Shown: positions 26,478 through 35,814, counted from the stretch's first letter. The stretch is DNA of 64,000 bases from Microbacterium telephonicum (GCF_003651225.1 NZ_RCDB01000001.1:682001-746000); one strand, 5' to 3'. The notes: generated from the letters alone by a model not told the origin. A program made the numbers and translations.

Positions 26478-26886
26478 ATGAGTAGGAAGCCCACGGTGCT
26501 GTTCGTGTGCGTGCACAACGCGGGGGCGGTCGCAGATGGCGGCGGGATTCCTGCAGGATCTCGCCGGAGACCGTATCGACGTCCTGTCGGCGGGATCCGA
26601 ACCCGGCGACCGGCTGAACCCCGTCGGCGTCGAGGCGATGCGCGAAGAGGGCATCGACATCGCGTCGAACGTCCCGACGCTGCTGACCGTCGACGCGGTG
26701 CGGGAGTCGGATGTCGTCATCACCATGGGGTGTGGTGACGCCTGCCCGATCTTCCCGGGCAAGCGCTATGAGGACTGGCAGTTGGACGATCCGGCGGGGC
26801 AGCGCATCGACGTGGTTCGCCGCGTCCGTGAGGAGATCCGGGGGCGGGTCGTGGCGCTCGTCGGCGAACTCGTGCCTGCGGACTGA
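26478..26886 (+). pseudogene. arsC: Arsenate reductase (LMW-PTP type), frameshifted
   Basis: Two frames together encode one complete thiol-dependent arsenate reductase. The first frame gives MSRKPTVLFVCVHNAG, up to the P-loop CX5R. An extra G in the G-run near 26521-26525 then shifts the frame. The second frame continues RSQMAAGFLQDLAGDRIDV and runs to a normal C-terminus. The later catalytic Cys region TMGCGDACP is intact. 409 nt is not divisible by three. As sequenced the product would be dead; a one-base homopolymer sequencing error is equally possible. Confidence 0.85.
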
Positions 26887-26909
26887 CGGCCTCGGACGTG
26901 CAGCCGCCG

Positions 26910-27236
26910 TCAGATCTCGTCGGTCCAGTGCAGGTGTGGGTCGCTCTGGTGTGCCGCCGAGATGACCGGTTGTAAGCGTTGGCGTCGGGTCGTGAGGGCG
27001 GCGACGGCGTCGTCGTCAACCAGCTCCGGGGTTCCCGGCGGGGCGTCCATCGTCACGATCTGACTCGCCGGGCCGATGAGGATCGTCGCCGTCGTGCGGC
27101 GTCCGTCGGTCAGCACGGGCACTGTCACCGTGTCGGCCTCCCGGGCGTCGGCCAGCGCCCGCCCGAGCGCCATCACGGCGTCGGCGATCGCGTCCCCAGT
27201 GATCAGCTCACTCCCGGCGTACAGGATCCGTCGCAT
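26910..27236 (-). CDS. Hypothetical protein
   Basis: This 108-residue soluble protein begins MRRILYAGSELITGDAIADAV. The middle has VTVPVLTDGRRTTATILIGPA, an alternating strand pattern, and a His-rich end HQSDPHLHWTDEI. No family recognised. The next gene on its right reads in the same direction at 27351-27668, 114 bp upstream, and both may belong to one unit. Confidence 0.6.
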   Translation of the reverse strand: MRRILYAGSELITGDAIADAVMALGRALADAREADTVTVPVLTDGRRTTATILIGPASQIVTMDAPPGTPELVDDDAVAALTTRRQRLQPVISAAHQSDPHLHWTDEI

Positions 27237-27350
27237 CGCCGGTCTCCTTCCTGGCGGCCGTCGTCACGCCGCCAACACATTTCCAGGGTGCGCGCTCAGC
27301 ACTCGGACGGGCAGGGGGTTGTTCCGTCGCCGGCGCGCGTGTACAGCGCT

Positions 27351-27668
27351 TCAGCCGCGACCTTGGAACGGGCGCCGCGCCGCGAGGGAGGCCACGGCCG
27401 TCTCGAAGTCGAGGGACTGCAGTCGCTCTTCGGCGTGCGCGTAGCGGGTGCCGGCGAGCGCGACGAACACGGCTCCGACGACGTCGACGAATCCGACCAC
27501 CTCGTCGTCGACGAGCACCTCGTAGGTGTCGATGTCGATGAGGCGCCAGTGGACGCCCCGACCGTCCGTCGAGTCCGCTTCGTGCTGTCGGGATGGCAAC
27601 TGCTTGAGGGTATCGGCCACTGCGACGCTCAGTCGGGGGGACGCTGCGGAGTCGTCGGTGGTGAACAT
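27351..27668 (-). CDS. Hypothetical protein
   Basis: This 105-residue protein starts MFTTDDSAASPRLSVAVADT at ATG 27668. It contains VHWRLIDIDTYEVLVDDEVVGFVDVVGAVFVALAG, a compact beta-hairpin-like pattern with a repeated hydrophobic core. The frame stays open upstream to 27821, but that part overlaps the dispersed repeat at 27754-27792 and is not protein-like. No function recognised. Confidence 0.6.
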   Translation of the reverse strand: MFTTDDSAASPRLSVAVADTLKQLPSRQHEADSTDGRGVHWRLIDIDTYEVLVDDEVVGFVDVVGAVFVALAGTRYAHAEERLQSLDFETAVASLAARRPFQGRG

Positions 27669-27753
27669 GAGGTGACCGTAGTTGCGCCCGGCGCGCACAG
27701 GACGGGGATTGACCCCGTCGTCCTGAGGAGCTACGTGCGACGCCCACCCCACC

Positions 27754-27792
27754 GGTCGTTGAGCGAGGAGCGCAGCGACGAGTCGAAACGCC
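27754..27792. repeat. Dispersed repeat GGTCGTTGAGCGAGGAGCGC, single copy
   Basis: This copy of a 38-39-bp imperfect palindrome runs from GGTCGTTGAGCGAG through GCGCAGCGACGAG to TCGAAACGCC. Related copies occur at 46154-46295 and 61077-61207. It lies between two leftward genes. Confidence 0.8.
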
Positions 27793-27930
27793 TTGAACGT
27801 CAGGCGGTGGTGAGCACTCACGCGTCGGCGTCGATGAGCTCCAGCAGTTTGCGCAGCTCGTCGCGGATCTCGTCGTGGTCGAACTGACCGGCTCGGCTCT
27901 CCCCGGCGATCACGCCGGAGCGATGCGCCT

Positions 27931-28488
27931 TCACGCGCTCCGTGGCGTGCGGTTCTCGGCGCTGATCATCCAGGCGAACTGCTCGAGCTTCTCGATGATC
28001 TCGTGCAGGATGTCGGCGCTCGTCGGGTCTTCCTCGTCGACCGCGTCGTGCACGTCGCGGCAGGTGGAGACGGTGTCCTCGAGGCGCACGGTGACGAGGT
28101 CGATGACGTCGGTCGTCGCGATCTCGCCGTGCGGGAACTCCGGCAGCGTCGTCGTCTCGGCGACGGTGTCGCTGCGACCGTCGGGAAGGGCGTGCAGCGC
28201 CCGCATCCGTTCGGCGATCGTGTCGCTGAACTCGCGCGCGGCCTCGATGATCTCGTCGAGTTGCAGGTGCGTGTCGCGGAAGTTCGTGCCGACGACGTTC
28301 CAGTGCGCCTGCTTTCCCTGCGACGCGAGTTCGACCAGGTCGACGAGCACCTTCTGCAGGTTGTCGCTGAGCGCGGCGGATGCAGTGAACCCCGACTCCG
28401 CATTCTGCTCGTCGGTGAGGCGGGCGCCGTGCGCCGGCTTGCGCTTGTTCTTCGTCGTGCTCGTGTTCTTCGTCGTGGTGGTGGCCAT
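27931..28488 (-). CDS. dps: Dps-family DNA-protecting ferritin
   Basis: This 185-residue protein has a Lys/Thr-rich N-terminal tail (about 25 residues, possibly DNA-binding), followed by a four-helix ferritin-like domain. HWNVVGTNFRDTHLQLDE carries the conserved His and Asp/Glu of the inter-subunit ferroxidase site, and IATTDVIDLVTVRLEDTV follows. It oxidises and stores iron and protects DNA in stationary phase or oxidative stress. ATG 28488 gives MATTTTKNTSTTKNKRKPAH; the open frame beyond it to 28518 is unneeded. Confidence 0.94.
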   Translation of the reverse strand: MATTTTKNTSTTKNKRKPAHGARLTDEQNAESGFTASAALSDNLQKVLVDLVELASQGKQAHWNVVGTNFRDTHLQLDEIIEAAREFSDTIAERMRALHALPDGRSDTVAETTTLPEFPHGEIATTDVIDLVTVRLEDTVSTCRDVHDAVDEEDPTSADILHEIIEKLEQFAWMISAENRTPRSA

Positions 28489-28551
28489 GCGTGCAACGCT
28501 ACGAGGGCTGCCCGGCATCCGCCGGGGGATTGCGGGTGCGATAGGCGGGTG

Positions 28552-28935
28552 CTAGTCGGCGTCGAACTCGCGGCGCAGATACTTCGGCGCCTGAACGCGC
28601 CAGGCCTCGGTGACGAGCTCGGCGAGGTGGTCTGATGCAATGCCGGCCATGCGGAATGCGACCTTCGGCTCGCCCCAGCTCGTGGTGGTGCGAAGGAACA
28701 CGTCGGGCGCCATCTCGACGAGGGCGAGCGCGTCGATCCGGTCGGCGACCTTCACGCCGACGACCAGCTCCGACGCGATGATCTCGCGGACGTCGGGCGG
28801 GATGCTCGGCCAGGGATGGCACTCCCACGCGAAGAGCTTGCGGCGGACGAACCAGGCCGCTCCGCCGGTCGTCTCCCGTTCCTCACTGCCGGGCAACGTC
28901 GCGGCGACGGCGCGCAGATCATCCAGGGTGGTCAC
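28552..28935 (-). CDS. MmcQ/YjbR family protein
   Basis: This 127-residue protein has the CyaY-like YjbR fold: N-terminal LRAVAATLPGSEERETTGGAAWFVRRKLFAW, then MAPDVFLRTTTSWGEPKVAFRMAG and a C-terminal EAWRVQAPKYLRREF. Members may bind DNA, but no function is established. It is a stand-alone gene between dps and an RNA-binding protein gene. Confidence 0.88.
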   Translation of the reverse strand: MTTLDDLRAVAATLPGSEERETTGGAAWFVRRKLFAWECHPWPSIPPDVREIIASELVVGVKVADRIDALALVEMAPDVFLRTTTSWGEPKVAFRMAGIASDHLAELVTEAWRVQAPKYLRREFDAD

Positions 28936-28990
28936 GCGGGAAGCCTACGATGCGCGTCCGACACGTCGGCCCGCCCGATACGATGCCGGG

Positions 28991-29215
28991 ATGACCACCT
29001 CGACTCCGATCGACGTCCCGATCGGCGGCGACGGCATCCGACTCGGGCAGTTCCTGAAGTTCGCCGGCCTGCTCGACTCGGGCGGCGACGTGAAGGAAGC
29101 CATCATCGACGGGTACGTCACCGTCAACGGCGAGGTCGACCGGCGCCGCGGGCGGCAGCTGGTGATCGACGACGTCGTCGGGTACGACGGGCGACTCGTC
29201 CGCGTCCGCCCGTAG
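28991..29215 (+). CDS. S4-domain RNA-binding protein (YbcJ/RlbA-like)
   Basis: This 74-residue protein is essentially one S4 domain: IRLGQFLKFAGLLDSGGDVK, AIIDGYVTVNGEVDRRRGRQL, then VIDDVVGYDGRLVRV. Such small proteins bind structured RNA, often rRNA. ATG 28991 is 9 bp after ACGATGCCGGG. Normal length for the family. Confidence 0.9.
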   Translation: MTTSTPIDVPIGGDGIRLGQFLKFAGLLDSGGDVKEAIIDGYVTVNGEVDRRRGRQLVIDDVVGYDGRLVRVRP

Positions 29216-29273
29216 GCGGCGACGCGGTGAGGGTGCGCAGCGCGCACGTCGACCCGCATCGCCGCCGGCGGTG

Positions 29274-29642
29274 TCACGCGGCGGCAGGCACCTCGTCGAG
29301 CGAGTGGAACACCGGGATTCCCCGCGCACGGGCGATCGCGACGTCCTGGTCGGCGCCGCGCGACTCGCCGGGCAGGCGCAGCACCGCGTCGCAGTGCTGC
29401 AGCAGCCGCTCCGCGGTGGGATACATGACCTCCGCCGCGAGCGGATCGGCGGGTCCGGACGCGCCGGCGCTCGAGAGCACCGGAAGCGCCACCCACTCGC
29501 CGATCATGGGGAGGTGGCCGGCGCGGAAGAGCGGCCACGCCGCCTCTTCGAGTCGCGCGAGGTTCCGCGCCATCAGCGCAGGGTCGCCGCCGGTTCCGGA
29601 TGCGTACGGACCAGCGATCAGGATCATCATCGGTTTGCTCAT
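29274..29642 (-). CDS. DUF4406 / nucleoside 2-deoxyribosyltransferase-like protein
   Basis: This 122-residue protein has N-terminal strand and loop MMILIAGPYASGTGGDPALMARN and a conserved GHLPMIGEWVALPVL. The late segment CDAVLRLPGESRGADQDVAIA (SxGAxxD pattern) is typical of the DUF4406/deoxyribosyltransferase fold. It is divergent from the DeoR regulator, with 47 bp between the starts, and is a plausible target of that regulator. Confidence 0.8.
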   Translation of the reverse strand: MSKPMMILIAGPYASGTGGDPALMARNLARLEEAAWPLFRAGHLPMIGEWVALPVLSSAGASGPADPLAAEVMYPTAERLLQHCDAVLRLPGESRGADQDVAIARARGIPVFHSLDEVPAAA

Positions 29643-29689
29643 ACCATGCACGATATCGCAGAATCGTGAAAGAACAGGAAGGAACGTGC

Positions 29690-30451
29690 ATGCTTGCCGC
29701 CGCCCGTAAGGAACTGCTGCTGGACCGCCTGCGTCGTGACGGCAAGATCGTCGCCAAGGAACTCGCCGTTGAACTGGGGCTATCCGAAGACAGCATCCGA
29801 CGCGACCTGCGCGAATTGGATGCGGCGGGGCTCGCGGTGCGCGTCTACGGCGGAGCGCTGCCGGCATCGCCGGCCGTTGTGGACTACGCCGGGCGGCAGT
29901 CGGTGTCGCCGGAGAGCAAGCGACGCGTCGCCGCGGCGGCGGTCGCTCTGATCCCGCCCGGGGCAACGGTCATCCTCGACGGCGGTACGACGACGCGGGC
30001 GCTGGTCGACGCGCTGCCCACCACGTTCGACTGCACGATCATCACCCACAGTCCGACGATCGCGGTCGCCCTGCTCGACCACGCCGCCGAGGTGATCCTC
30101 ATCGGGGGCACGCTGTTCAAGCACTCGGCCGTCGCCAGCGGCGCGGCCGCGGTCGAGGCGGCGAACCGGCTCAGCGCCGACCTCTTCTTCCTGGGCGTCA
30201 CGGGCGTGCACCCGGAGCGGGGACTGACGACCGGCGACGCCGACGAGGCCGCGATGAAGCGGGCCCTCGCCACGCGCGCCGCCGAGACCTACGTGCTCGC
30301 GAGCGACGAGAAGCTCGGTGCCGTCTCGCGCTTCGAGGTGCTTCCGTTCGCGGAGATCGCCGGCATCGTCTGCGACGGGGCGGATGCTGCCGCCACGGTG
30401 GGCGGCCTCCGCGCCGAGGGTGTGACGATCATCGACGCCGCCGGGGCGTGA
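29690..30451 (+). CDS. DeoR-family transcriptional regulator
   Basis: This 253-residue regulator has the N-terminal HTH AKELAVELGLSEDSIRRDL (about residues 22-40) and a DeoR-C phosphosugar sensor domain with ILDGGTTTRALVDAL and LFFLGVTGVHPERGLTTGD. A clear AGGAAGGA site precedes the ATG. It probably controls the divergent DUF4406 gene, with a phosphorylated sugar or deoxynucleoside as effector by family analogy. Confidence 0.93.
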   Translation: MLAAARKELLLDRLRRDGKIVAKELAVELGLSEDSIRRDLRELDAAGLAVRVYGGALPASPAVVDYAGRQSVSPESKRRVAAAAVALIPPGATVILDGGTTTRALVDALPTTFDCTIITHSPTIAVALLDHAAEVILIGGTLFKHSAVASGAAAVEAANRLSADLFFLGVTGVHPERGLTTGDADEAAMKRALATRAAETYVLASDEKLGAVSRFEVLPFAEIAGIVCDGADAAATVGGLRAEGVTIIDAAGA

Positions 30452-30565
30452 CCCACCACGTCCGCAGGCGGCAGGAAGCGCTTGCCACCCGTCGCAGGCG
30501 ACCGTGCACCTCGCCGGTCGCCGGGCACGGCAGGATGTGAGGTACCGGCACCCGCGAGGAGGACC

Positions 30566-31996
30566 ATGACGACGCCGTCGCCCGACGCCCTCGACGCGTC
30601 CGACCCGCCGACGAGTGGCGATCGTGACGCCGTCGACCCGCCGACTCCCGACGACGCGTCCGATCCGCTCGACGATTTCGCCGACCTCCTCCGTGACGGC
30701 GGCGACGCGAACGTGCACCGCACTCCGCCTGTTCGCGACCCCGCTCGCCGTCGTCGAGCCTGGCGCGCGCTGATCGCGGTCTGCGTCGTCATCGTCGTGA
30801 TCGCCGGTCTCGTCGGCGGATACGTCGCGTGGGCGCTGAACGCGCCGCTGCCGGCCCCGGTCGGCACCACACGGGAACTCCCGCCCCCGACGGCCGGTGC
30901 CACCGCCCTCGCCCTGCCCACCGACGGCGCCTACGCGATCAGCGTCGCCGGCGGCGCCGACTACCTCGGCGAGGCCGCATCCGGCATCTGGCAGGCCGGC
31001 GCGCAGGACGAGGTGCGGTCGATCGCCAGCATCACGAAGCTCATCACCGCGCTCGTCGTGCTCGACCGGCATCCGCTCGCCGACGCCTCCGACCCCGGCC
31101 CCACGCTCACCTTCGACGCGGCCGACCACAAGCTCTACGACAAGTACTACGTCATGGACGCGACGATCGCCGAGATGCCGACGGGCACGACCATGTCGCT
31201 GCACGACGCGCTGGCGACGATGCTCATCCCGTCGGCCAGCAACTACGCCGAGGCCGTCGCGGAGTGGGCGTTCGGCTCCACGGGAGGCTTCGCCTCGGCG
31301 GCGCGGCGCTGGCTCGCGGCGAACGGCCTCACGCAGACGACGATCGTGGAGCCGACCGGCATCGACCCGCGCAACACCAGCACCGCCCTCGACATGATCG
31401 CCCTCGGCCGGCTGGCCGCTGCGAACCCCGCGATCGTCGCCATCACGGGCACCGGGCAAGCGACGTTCGACGGGCCGGGCACCATCGTCAACACGAACCG
31501 GATGCTGCGCACGCACGGCATCACCGGTCTGAAGACCGGCACGCTCGACGAGGCCGGGTCGAACCTGCTCTACACGGCGACCCTCGACGTCGGCATCGGC
31601 GAGCCCCTCTCGGTGGTGGGCGTGCTGCTGGGTGCGACGAGTTCGGCATCGGTCGACGCCGGCGTCGGCGGTCTGCTCGACAGCATCGTCCGAGGCTTCC
31701 GCGACGTGGAGGTGGCCCGCGCGGGCACCGTGCTCGGCCACTACGCGACCGTGTGGGGCGATGAGGTCGAACTCGTCGTCGGCGAGACGGCGACGCTGCA
31801 CGTCTGGTCGGACACCCCGATCGCCGCGACGACCGACATCCGCGAGCCCACGAGGTGGACCGACGGCGAGCAGATCGGGACGGTCACCCTCACCGCCGGA
31901 CCGCAGAGCGTGACGGTGCCCGTCGTCGTGCGCGGCTCGATCACCGAACCCGACTCGCGGTGGCGATTGGAGCACCCGGCAGAACTCGTCGGCTGA
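30566..31996 (+). CDS. D-alanyl-D-alanine carboxypeptidase (peptidase S11), membrane-anchored
   Basis: This 476-residue protein has a 70-residue Asp/Pro-rich cytoplasmic tail, one transmembrane helix (ALIAVCVVIVVIAGLVGGYV, about residues 73-92) and an extracellular penicillin-binding fold. Motif 1 SITK has Ser155, and motif 3 is KTGT. Motif 2, normally SxN, reads SASN at 223-226; aligned to typical SANN/SGN it has Ser where the Asn is expected, unless the loop is one residue longer. The probable role is trimming of peptidoglycan pentapeptides. ATG 30566 follows GAGGAGGACC. Confidence 0.88.
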   Translation: MTTPSPDALDASDPPTSGDRDAVDPPTPDDASDPLDDFADLLRDGGDANVHRTPPVRDPARRRRAWRALIAVCVVIVVIAGLVGGYVAWALNAPLPAPVGTTRELPPPTAGATALALPTDGAYAISVAGGADYLGEAASGIWQAGAQDEVRSIASITKLITALVVLDRHPLADASDPGPTLTFDAADHKLYDKYYVMDATIAEMPTGTTMSLHDALATMLIPSASNYAEAVAEWAFGSTGGFASAARRWLAANGLTQTTIVEPTGIDPRNTSTALDMIALGRLAAANPAIVAITGTGQATFDGPGTIVNTNRMLRTHGITGLKTGTLDEAGSNLLYTATLDVGIGEPLSVVGVLLGATSSASVDAGVGGLLDSIVRGFRDVEVARAGTVLGHYATVWGDEVELVVGETATLHVWSDTPIAATTDIREPTRWTDGEQIGTVTLTAGPQSVTVPVVVRGSITEPDSRWRLEHPAELVG

Positions 31997-32003
31997 CGCC
32001 TCC

Positions 32004-33374
32004 TCAGCCGCCGCTCGGTCCGCGGCCGTTTCCGCCGCCCGAGCTGCCGTTCCCGCTGCCGTTCCCGCCTCCGTTGCCGGCGTTCCCGTTCCCGTTCCCG
32101 CTCCCGGAATTGCCGTTTCCGTTGCCCTCGTCCGAGTCGGAACCGCCATCAGTGGGCGTACTCGCCCCCGAGGGCTCCACGTCCTGCGCGTCTCCCGGCG
32201 CGACGGTCGGGGCAGAAGGAGACGGTTCGTCCACGGTCAGAGGGGCCGACGGGCGCGGCGTCGGCGTCGGCGTCGGCGTCACGATGGTGGTGACCATCGC
32301 GGCTCCCGTGCCGACCGCGGCGAGCGCGGCGACGAGAGCGACGATCATCGGCAGGTGTCTGCGTGGCGACCGGTGTCGCCTCGATCTCGCCGCGGCCGCC
32401 GGTCGCGGATCGAGCGGCTCGGCGATGGTCGTCGCGGTGTGCGGGAGAGTTCCCGCGGCGATGATCCGTGTGGGCCCGGTGTCTCCGACACGGGTGGGAG
32501 CGGATGCGGCGTGCGCGGGCGCCACCGCTGCGGCTGCAGCCGACGGTAGGGGACCGAGCGTGCCGACGATCTCGAGGCTGGTCGGTCGATCGGAAGGATC
32601 GCGGGCGAGCATCGCCCGCAGAAGGGCGCGCCACTGCGGGTCGAGCGCGTCGGGAAGATCCGGATCGGCCTGCAGTCGGGCGAAGAGCTGTTCGTTGCCG
32701 CGCGAGTGCGGGAACGCCCGTGTTCCGGTCGTCGCCTCACGCAGTACGAGTCCCAGACTGTAGATGTCGGCGGTCGCCGCCGGCGCGGCGCCGCGCACCT
32801 GTTCGGGTGCGACGTAGGCGGCGGTGCCGATCGTGGTCCCGGGGCGTGTGATGCGATCGGAGCCGAGCAGATGTGCGATGCCGAAATCCGCCAGTTTGGC
32901 GAGTGCCGGGCCCCCCGGAACGGGCGAGGGCGACAGCAGGATGTTGGAGGGTTTGATGTCGCGGTGAACGATCCCTGCCGCGTGGACCACGTGCAGCGCC
33001 TCGGCCAGATCAGCGGCGATCGGGAGCAGGGCCGAGAGGGGCATGGCCCCCTGATCGATCCGGTCGGCGAGGGTGCGACCGGGAAGCAGCTCCATCACCA
33101 GGTATCGAGGGCCGTCGCCCTCCAGTTGGGCGTCGTGAAGGGTCACCAGGGAGCGATGGCTCAGGGAGGCCAGCAGTCGCGTCTCGGTGCGCACACGCTC
33201 GCTGTCCAGGTCATCCGATCCGCCGGTGCCGACGTGGACGAGCTTCAGGGCGACGGCTCGCCCGAGCGAGAGGTCTTCGGCGCGGTAGACCGTGCCCATT
33301 CCGCCCGCGCCGAGCACGGCGACCAGACGGTAACGCTCGTCGAGGACGACCCCGAGGTCCGGAACGGTGCCCAT
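32004..33374 (-). CDS. Serine/threonine protein kinase (PknB-type) with low-complexity tail
   Basis: This 456-residue protein has kinase domain at about residues 12-265: Gly loop GAGGMGTVY, VALKLV with the ATP-anchoring Lys, catalytic HRDIKPSN, DFG in LADFGIAHL and APEQ. A variable linker follows, then one transmembrane helix (PMIVALVAALAAVGTGAAMV) and a Pro/Thr/Ser-rich extracellular part ending in about 50 residues of Gly/Asn/Ser repeats. There is no PASTA domain, so the outside part is probably a spacer rather than a muropeptide sensor. It is convergent with the carboxypeptidase gene, a possible cell-wall partner. Confidence 0.93.
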   Translation of the reverse strand: MGTVPDLGVVLDERYRLVAVLGAGGMGTVYRAEDLSLGRAVALKLVHVGTGGSDDLDSERVRTETRLLASLSHRSLVTLHDAQLEGDGPRYLVMELLPGRTLADRIDQGAMPLSALLPIAADLAEALHVVHAAGIVHRDIKPSNILLSPSPVPGGPALAKLADFGIAHLLGSDRITRPGTTIGTAAYVAPEQVRGAAPAATADIYSLGLVLREATTGTRAFPHSRGNEQLFARLQADPDLPDALDPQWRALLRAMLARDPSDRPTSLEIVGTLGPLPSAAAAAVAPAHAASAPTRVGDTGPTRIIAAGTLPHTATTIAEPLDPRPAAAARSRRHRSPRRHLPMIVALVAALAAVGTGAAMVTTIVTPTPTPTPRPSAPLTVDEPSPSAPTVAPGDAQDVEPSGASTPTDGGSDSDEGNGNGNSGSGNGNGNAGNGGGNGSGNGSSGGGNGRGPSGG

Positions 33375-33385
33375 ACGTGCCGAAC

Positions 33386-34225
33386 CTACCGTGCGGCGCG
33401 AGCGCGCTCGAGGGGGTTGACGTCGCGCCGTGCGTTTGCGAGCCGCTGGCTCAGTTGGTGCGCGTGGGCGAGCAGGGTGCGACCGAGCTCCGGCATCCGC
33501 GCGGGGGAGAACCGGAACTGCACCCCCGTGAGACTCAGCGCCCACTGCGGCTCGCCGGCCCCGCTGAACACCGCCGCGCCGAGACCGTAGCTGCCCTCGA
33601 CGATGAGCCCGGCGTTGAGCGCGAAACCGCGCGAGGTCGTTTCTTCGATGCGGTCGCGAATGCGGGACTCGGCGTGCGCCACGCCCCAGCGCTCCGGCAA
33701 CTCGGGGTGCCGCGCGAAGTAGGCATCCACATCGTGGGGCGGCAGGAACGACAAGATCGCGAGCCCCGCCGAGGCCACCCCGAGCGGGAAGCGCACCCCC
33801 TCCGACAGCACGAACGATCGGATCGGGAAGCTGCCGTCCTCGCGCAGCACGCACACCGTCTCGTCGCCGCGCCGCACCGAGAGAAACGCGCTCTCCTCGG
33901 TGCGCACGGCAAGGGAGCGCACGATGTCGCGGGCGATTTCGACGACGTCGTAACGCGGTGCGGCGGCCATTCCCATGAGATACAGCTCCGGGCCGGCGAC
34001 CCAGGCCCGGGTCGCCGCATCCTGGTCGACGAGTCCTTCGTCGCGCAGCGCGCTCAGCAGACGGTACGTCGTCGGGCGGGTGAGTCCGCTGCGGCGGGCG
34101 AGGTCGGAAGTGCGCGTCGCTGCGCCGTCGGTGGCCGCATCGCGCAGGCTCACGAGCTTCAGCAAGGCCGCCGCGCGCGCCACGGCCTGCGTCCCCGTAG
34201 CGGTCGATCCGGATGCGTTGTCCAC
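33386..34225 (-). CDS. IclR-family transcriptional regulator
   Basis: This 279-residue protein has N-terminal winged HTH SDLARRSGLTRPTTYRLLSALRDEGLV and a C-terminal IclR effector domain (RRGDETVCVLREDG and ILSFLPPHDVDAYF). It is divergent from the CoA-transferase/thiolase genes, which it probably controls. No ATG is available; GTG 34225 lies inside the inverted repeat GTCCAC-GAT-GTGGAC (34220-34234), so binding there would repress the gene itself. Confidence 0.9.
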   Translation of the reverse strand: MDNASGSTATGTQAVARAAALLKLVSLRDAATDGAATRTSDLARRSGLTRPTTYRLLSALRDEGLVDQDAATRAWVAGPELYLMGMAAAPRYDVVEIARDIVRSLAVRTEESAFLSVRRGDETVCVLREDGSFPIRSFVLSEGVRFPLGVASAGLAILSFLPPHDVDAYFARHPELPERWGVAHAESRIRDRIEETTSRGFALNAGLIVEGSYGLGAAVFSGAGEPQWALSLTGVQFRFSPARMPELGRTLLAHAHQLSQRLANARRDVNPLERARAAR

Positions 34226-34234
34226 GATGTGGAC
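34220..34234. promoter_or_regulatory. Candidate IclR operator overlapping its own start codon
   Basis: GTCCAC-GAT-GTGGAC is a perfect 6-3-6 inverted repeat. It covers the IclR start codon and lies about 100 bp before the divergent CoA-transferase start. A partial repeat (TCCACAT) follows near 34250. Confidence 0.5.
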
Positions 34235-34331
34235 GCTACGCCGATCAGCATCCACATGGCAACGCCGATGCTCTCCTCGCGCGTCCGACCGTCGCAGACT
34301 CGATGACGTACCCGAACGCGAAGGAGCGAGC

Positions 34332-35099
34332 GTGATCGACAAGACCTGGCCGTCGGCGACGGAGGCCGTCGCCGACATCCCCGACGGAGCGAGCATCGCG
34401 GTGGGCGGATTCGGCCTGAGCGGCAACCCCATCGCCCTCATCGAGGCGCTGCTCGCGCAGGGCACGCACGACCTGTCGGTGGTCTCCAACAACTGCGGCG
34501 TCGACGACTGGGGACTCGGCGTACTGCTGGCCGCGCGCCGCATCCGCAAGATGACGTCGTCGTACGTGGGGGAGAACAAGGAGTTCGAACGGCAGTTCCT
34601 GTCCGGCGAGCTCGAACTGGAACTCACCCCGCAGGGCACCCTCGCCGAGAAGCTGCGCGCGGGCGGAGCCGGCATCGCCGCGTTCTTCACGCAGACCGGC
34701 GTCGGCACGCAGGTCGCCGAGGGCGGGCTGCCGCGCCGGTACGACGGGGCCGGCGGCGTGGCCGTCGCGTCGCCGGTGAAGGAGGTGCGTGCGTTCGGCG
34801 ACCGCCACTACGTGCTCGAAGAGGCCATCACGACCGACTTCGCCCTCGTGCACGCGCTCCGCGGCGACACCCACGGCAACCTCGTCTTCCACAAGGCCGC
34901 GCGCAACTTCAACCCGCTGGCCGCGATGGCCGGGCGGGTGTGCATCGCGCAGGTCGAACAGCTCGTCGCTCCCGGTGAGCTCGACCCCGACACCGTGCAC
35001 CTGCCGGGGGTGTACGTGCACCGGATCGTCGAGGTCGGCACCGGCATCGAGAAGCGCATCGAGCGACGCACCGTCGCCGAGCCCCGGACGGAGGCATGA
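34332..35099 (+). CDS. 3-oxoacid CoA-transferase subunit A
   Basis: This 255-residue alpha subunit has [20 protein letters not shown] near the N-terminus (the CoA-binding Gly-rich loop), [11 protein letters not shown], and [15 protein letters not shown]. It transfers CoA from succinyl-CoA to a 3-oxo acid: acetoacetate (ScoA) or 3-oxoadipate (PcaI). GTG 34332 has AAGGAG 7 bp upstream. The stop overlaps the start of subunit B by 4 bp. With the thiolase this forms a ketone-body or beta-ketoadipate end pathway; no other pca gene is in the window, which makes acetoacetate somewhat more likely. Confidence 0.9.
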   Translation: MIDKTWPSATEAVADIPDGASIAVGGFGLSGNPIALIEALLAQGTHDLSVVSNNCGVDDWGLGVLLAARRIRKMTSSYVGENKEFERQFLSGELELELTPQGTLAEKLRAGGAGIAAFFTQTGVGTQVAEGGLPRRYDGAGGVAVASPVKEVRAFGDRHYVLEEAITTDFALVHALRGDTHGNLVFHKAARNFNPLAAMAGRVCIAQVEQLVAPGELDPDTVHLPGVYVHRIVEVGTGIEKRIERRTVAEPRTEA

Positions 35100-35776
35100 C
35101 CGTGGCCCTCACCCGCACCGAGATGGCGGCCCGCGCCGCCGCCGAACTCGCCGACGGCTCGTACGTCAACCTGGGCATCGGCCTGCCGACCCTCGTGCCC
35201 AACCACGTGCCGCCGGGGGTCACCGTCGTGCTGCAGTCGGAGAACGGCATCCTCGGGGTCGGCCCATACCCGATCGACGACGCCGTCGACCCCGACCTCA
35301 TCAACGCCGGCAAGGAGACGGTGACCGTGCTCCCCGGCGCCGCCTTCTTCGATTCCGCGACGAGCTTCGGCATGATCCGCGGCGGCAAGATCGACGCCGC
35401 GATCCTCGGCGCGATGCAGGTCTCGGAATCCGGAGACCTCGCCAACTGGATGATCCCCGGCAAGATGGTGAAGGGTCCGGGCGGCGCGATGGACCTCGTC
35501 CACGGCGCCGCGCGGGTCATCGTGCTCATGGAGCACACCGCGCGGGACGGCTCTGCGAAGATCGTGCGGGAGTGCTCGCTGCCGCTGACCGGCCGCGGCG
35601 TCGTCGATCGCATCATCACCGACCTCGCCGTCATCGACGTCACGGATGCCGGACTCGTGCTCGTCGAGACGGCGCCGGGTGTGTCGGTCGAGGACGTGCG
35701 TGCCGCCACCGAGCCCGAGCTGCACGTGTCGCCCGAGCTCGTGGTGACCGCATCCGAGACCGCCACCGCCCCCTGA
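35096..35776 (+). CDS. 3-oxoacid CoA-transferase subunit B
   Basis: This 226-residue beta subunit has the catalytic Glu49 in SENGILGVG, preceded by the [12 protein letters not shown] loop. [20 protein letters not shown] and [17 protein letters not shown] are also typical. It is translationally coupled to subunit A by a 4-bp overlap (35096-35099), as expected for a heterodimer. Full family length. Confidence 0.92.
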   Translation: MTVALTRTEMAARAAAELADGSYVNLGIGLPTLVPNHVPPGVTVVLQSENGILGVGPYPIDDAVDPDLINAGKETVTVLPGAAFFDSATSFGMIRGGKIDAAILGAMQVSESGDLANWMIPGKMVKGPGGAMDLVHGAARVIVLMEHTARDGSAKIVRECSLPLTGRGVVDRIITDLAVIDVTDAGLVLVETAPGVSVEDVRAATEPELHVSPELVVTASETATAP

Positions 35777-35814
35777 CCGATCCCGAGACCGCCCCGTGAC
35801 CGAGGAGTACTGAA

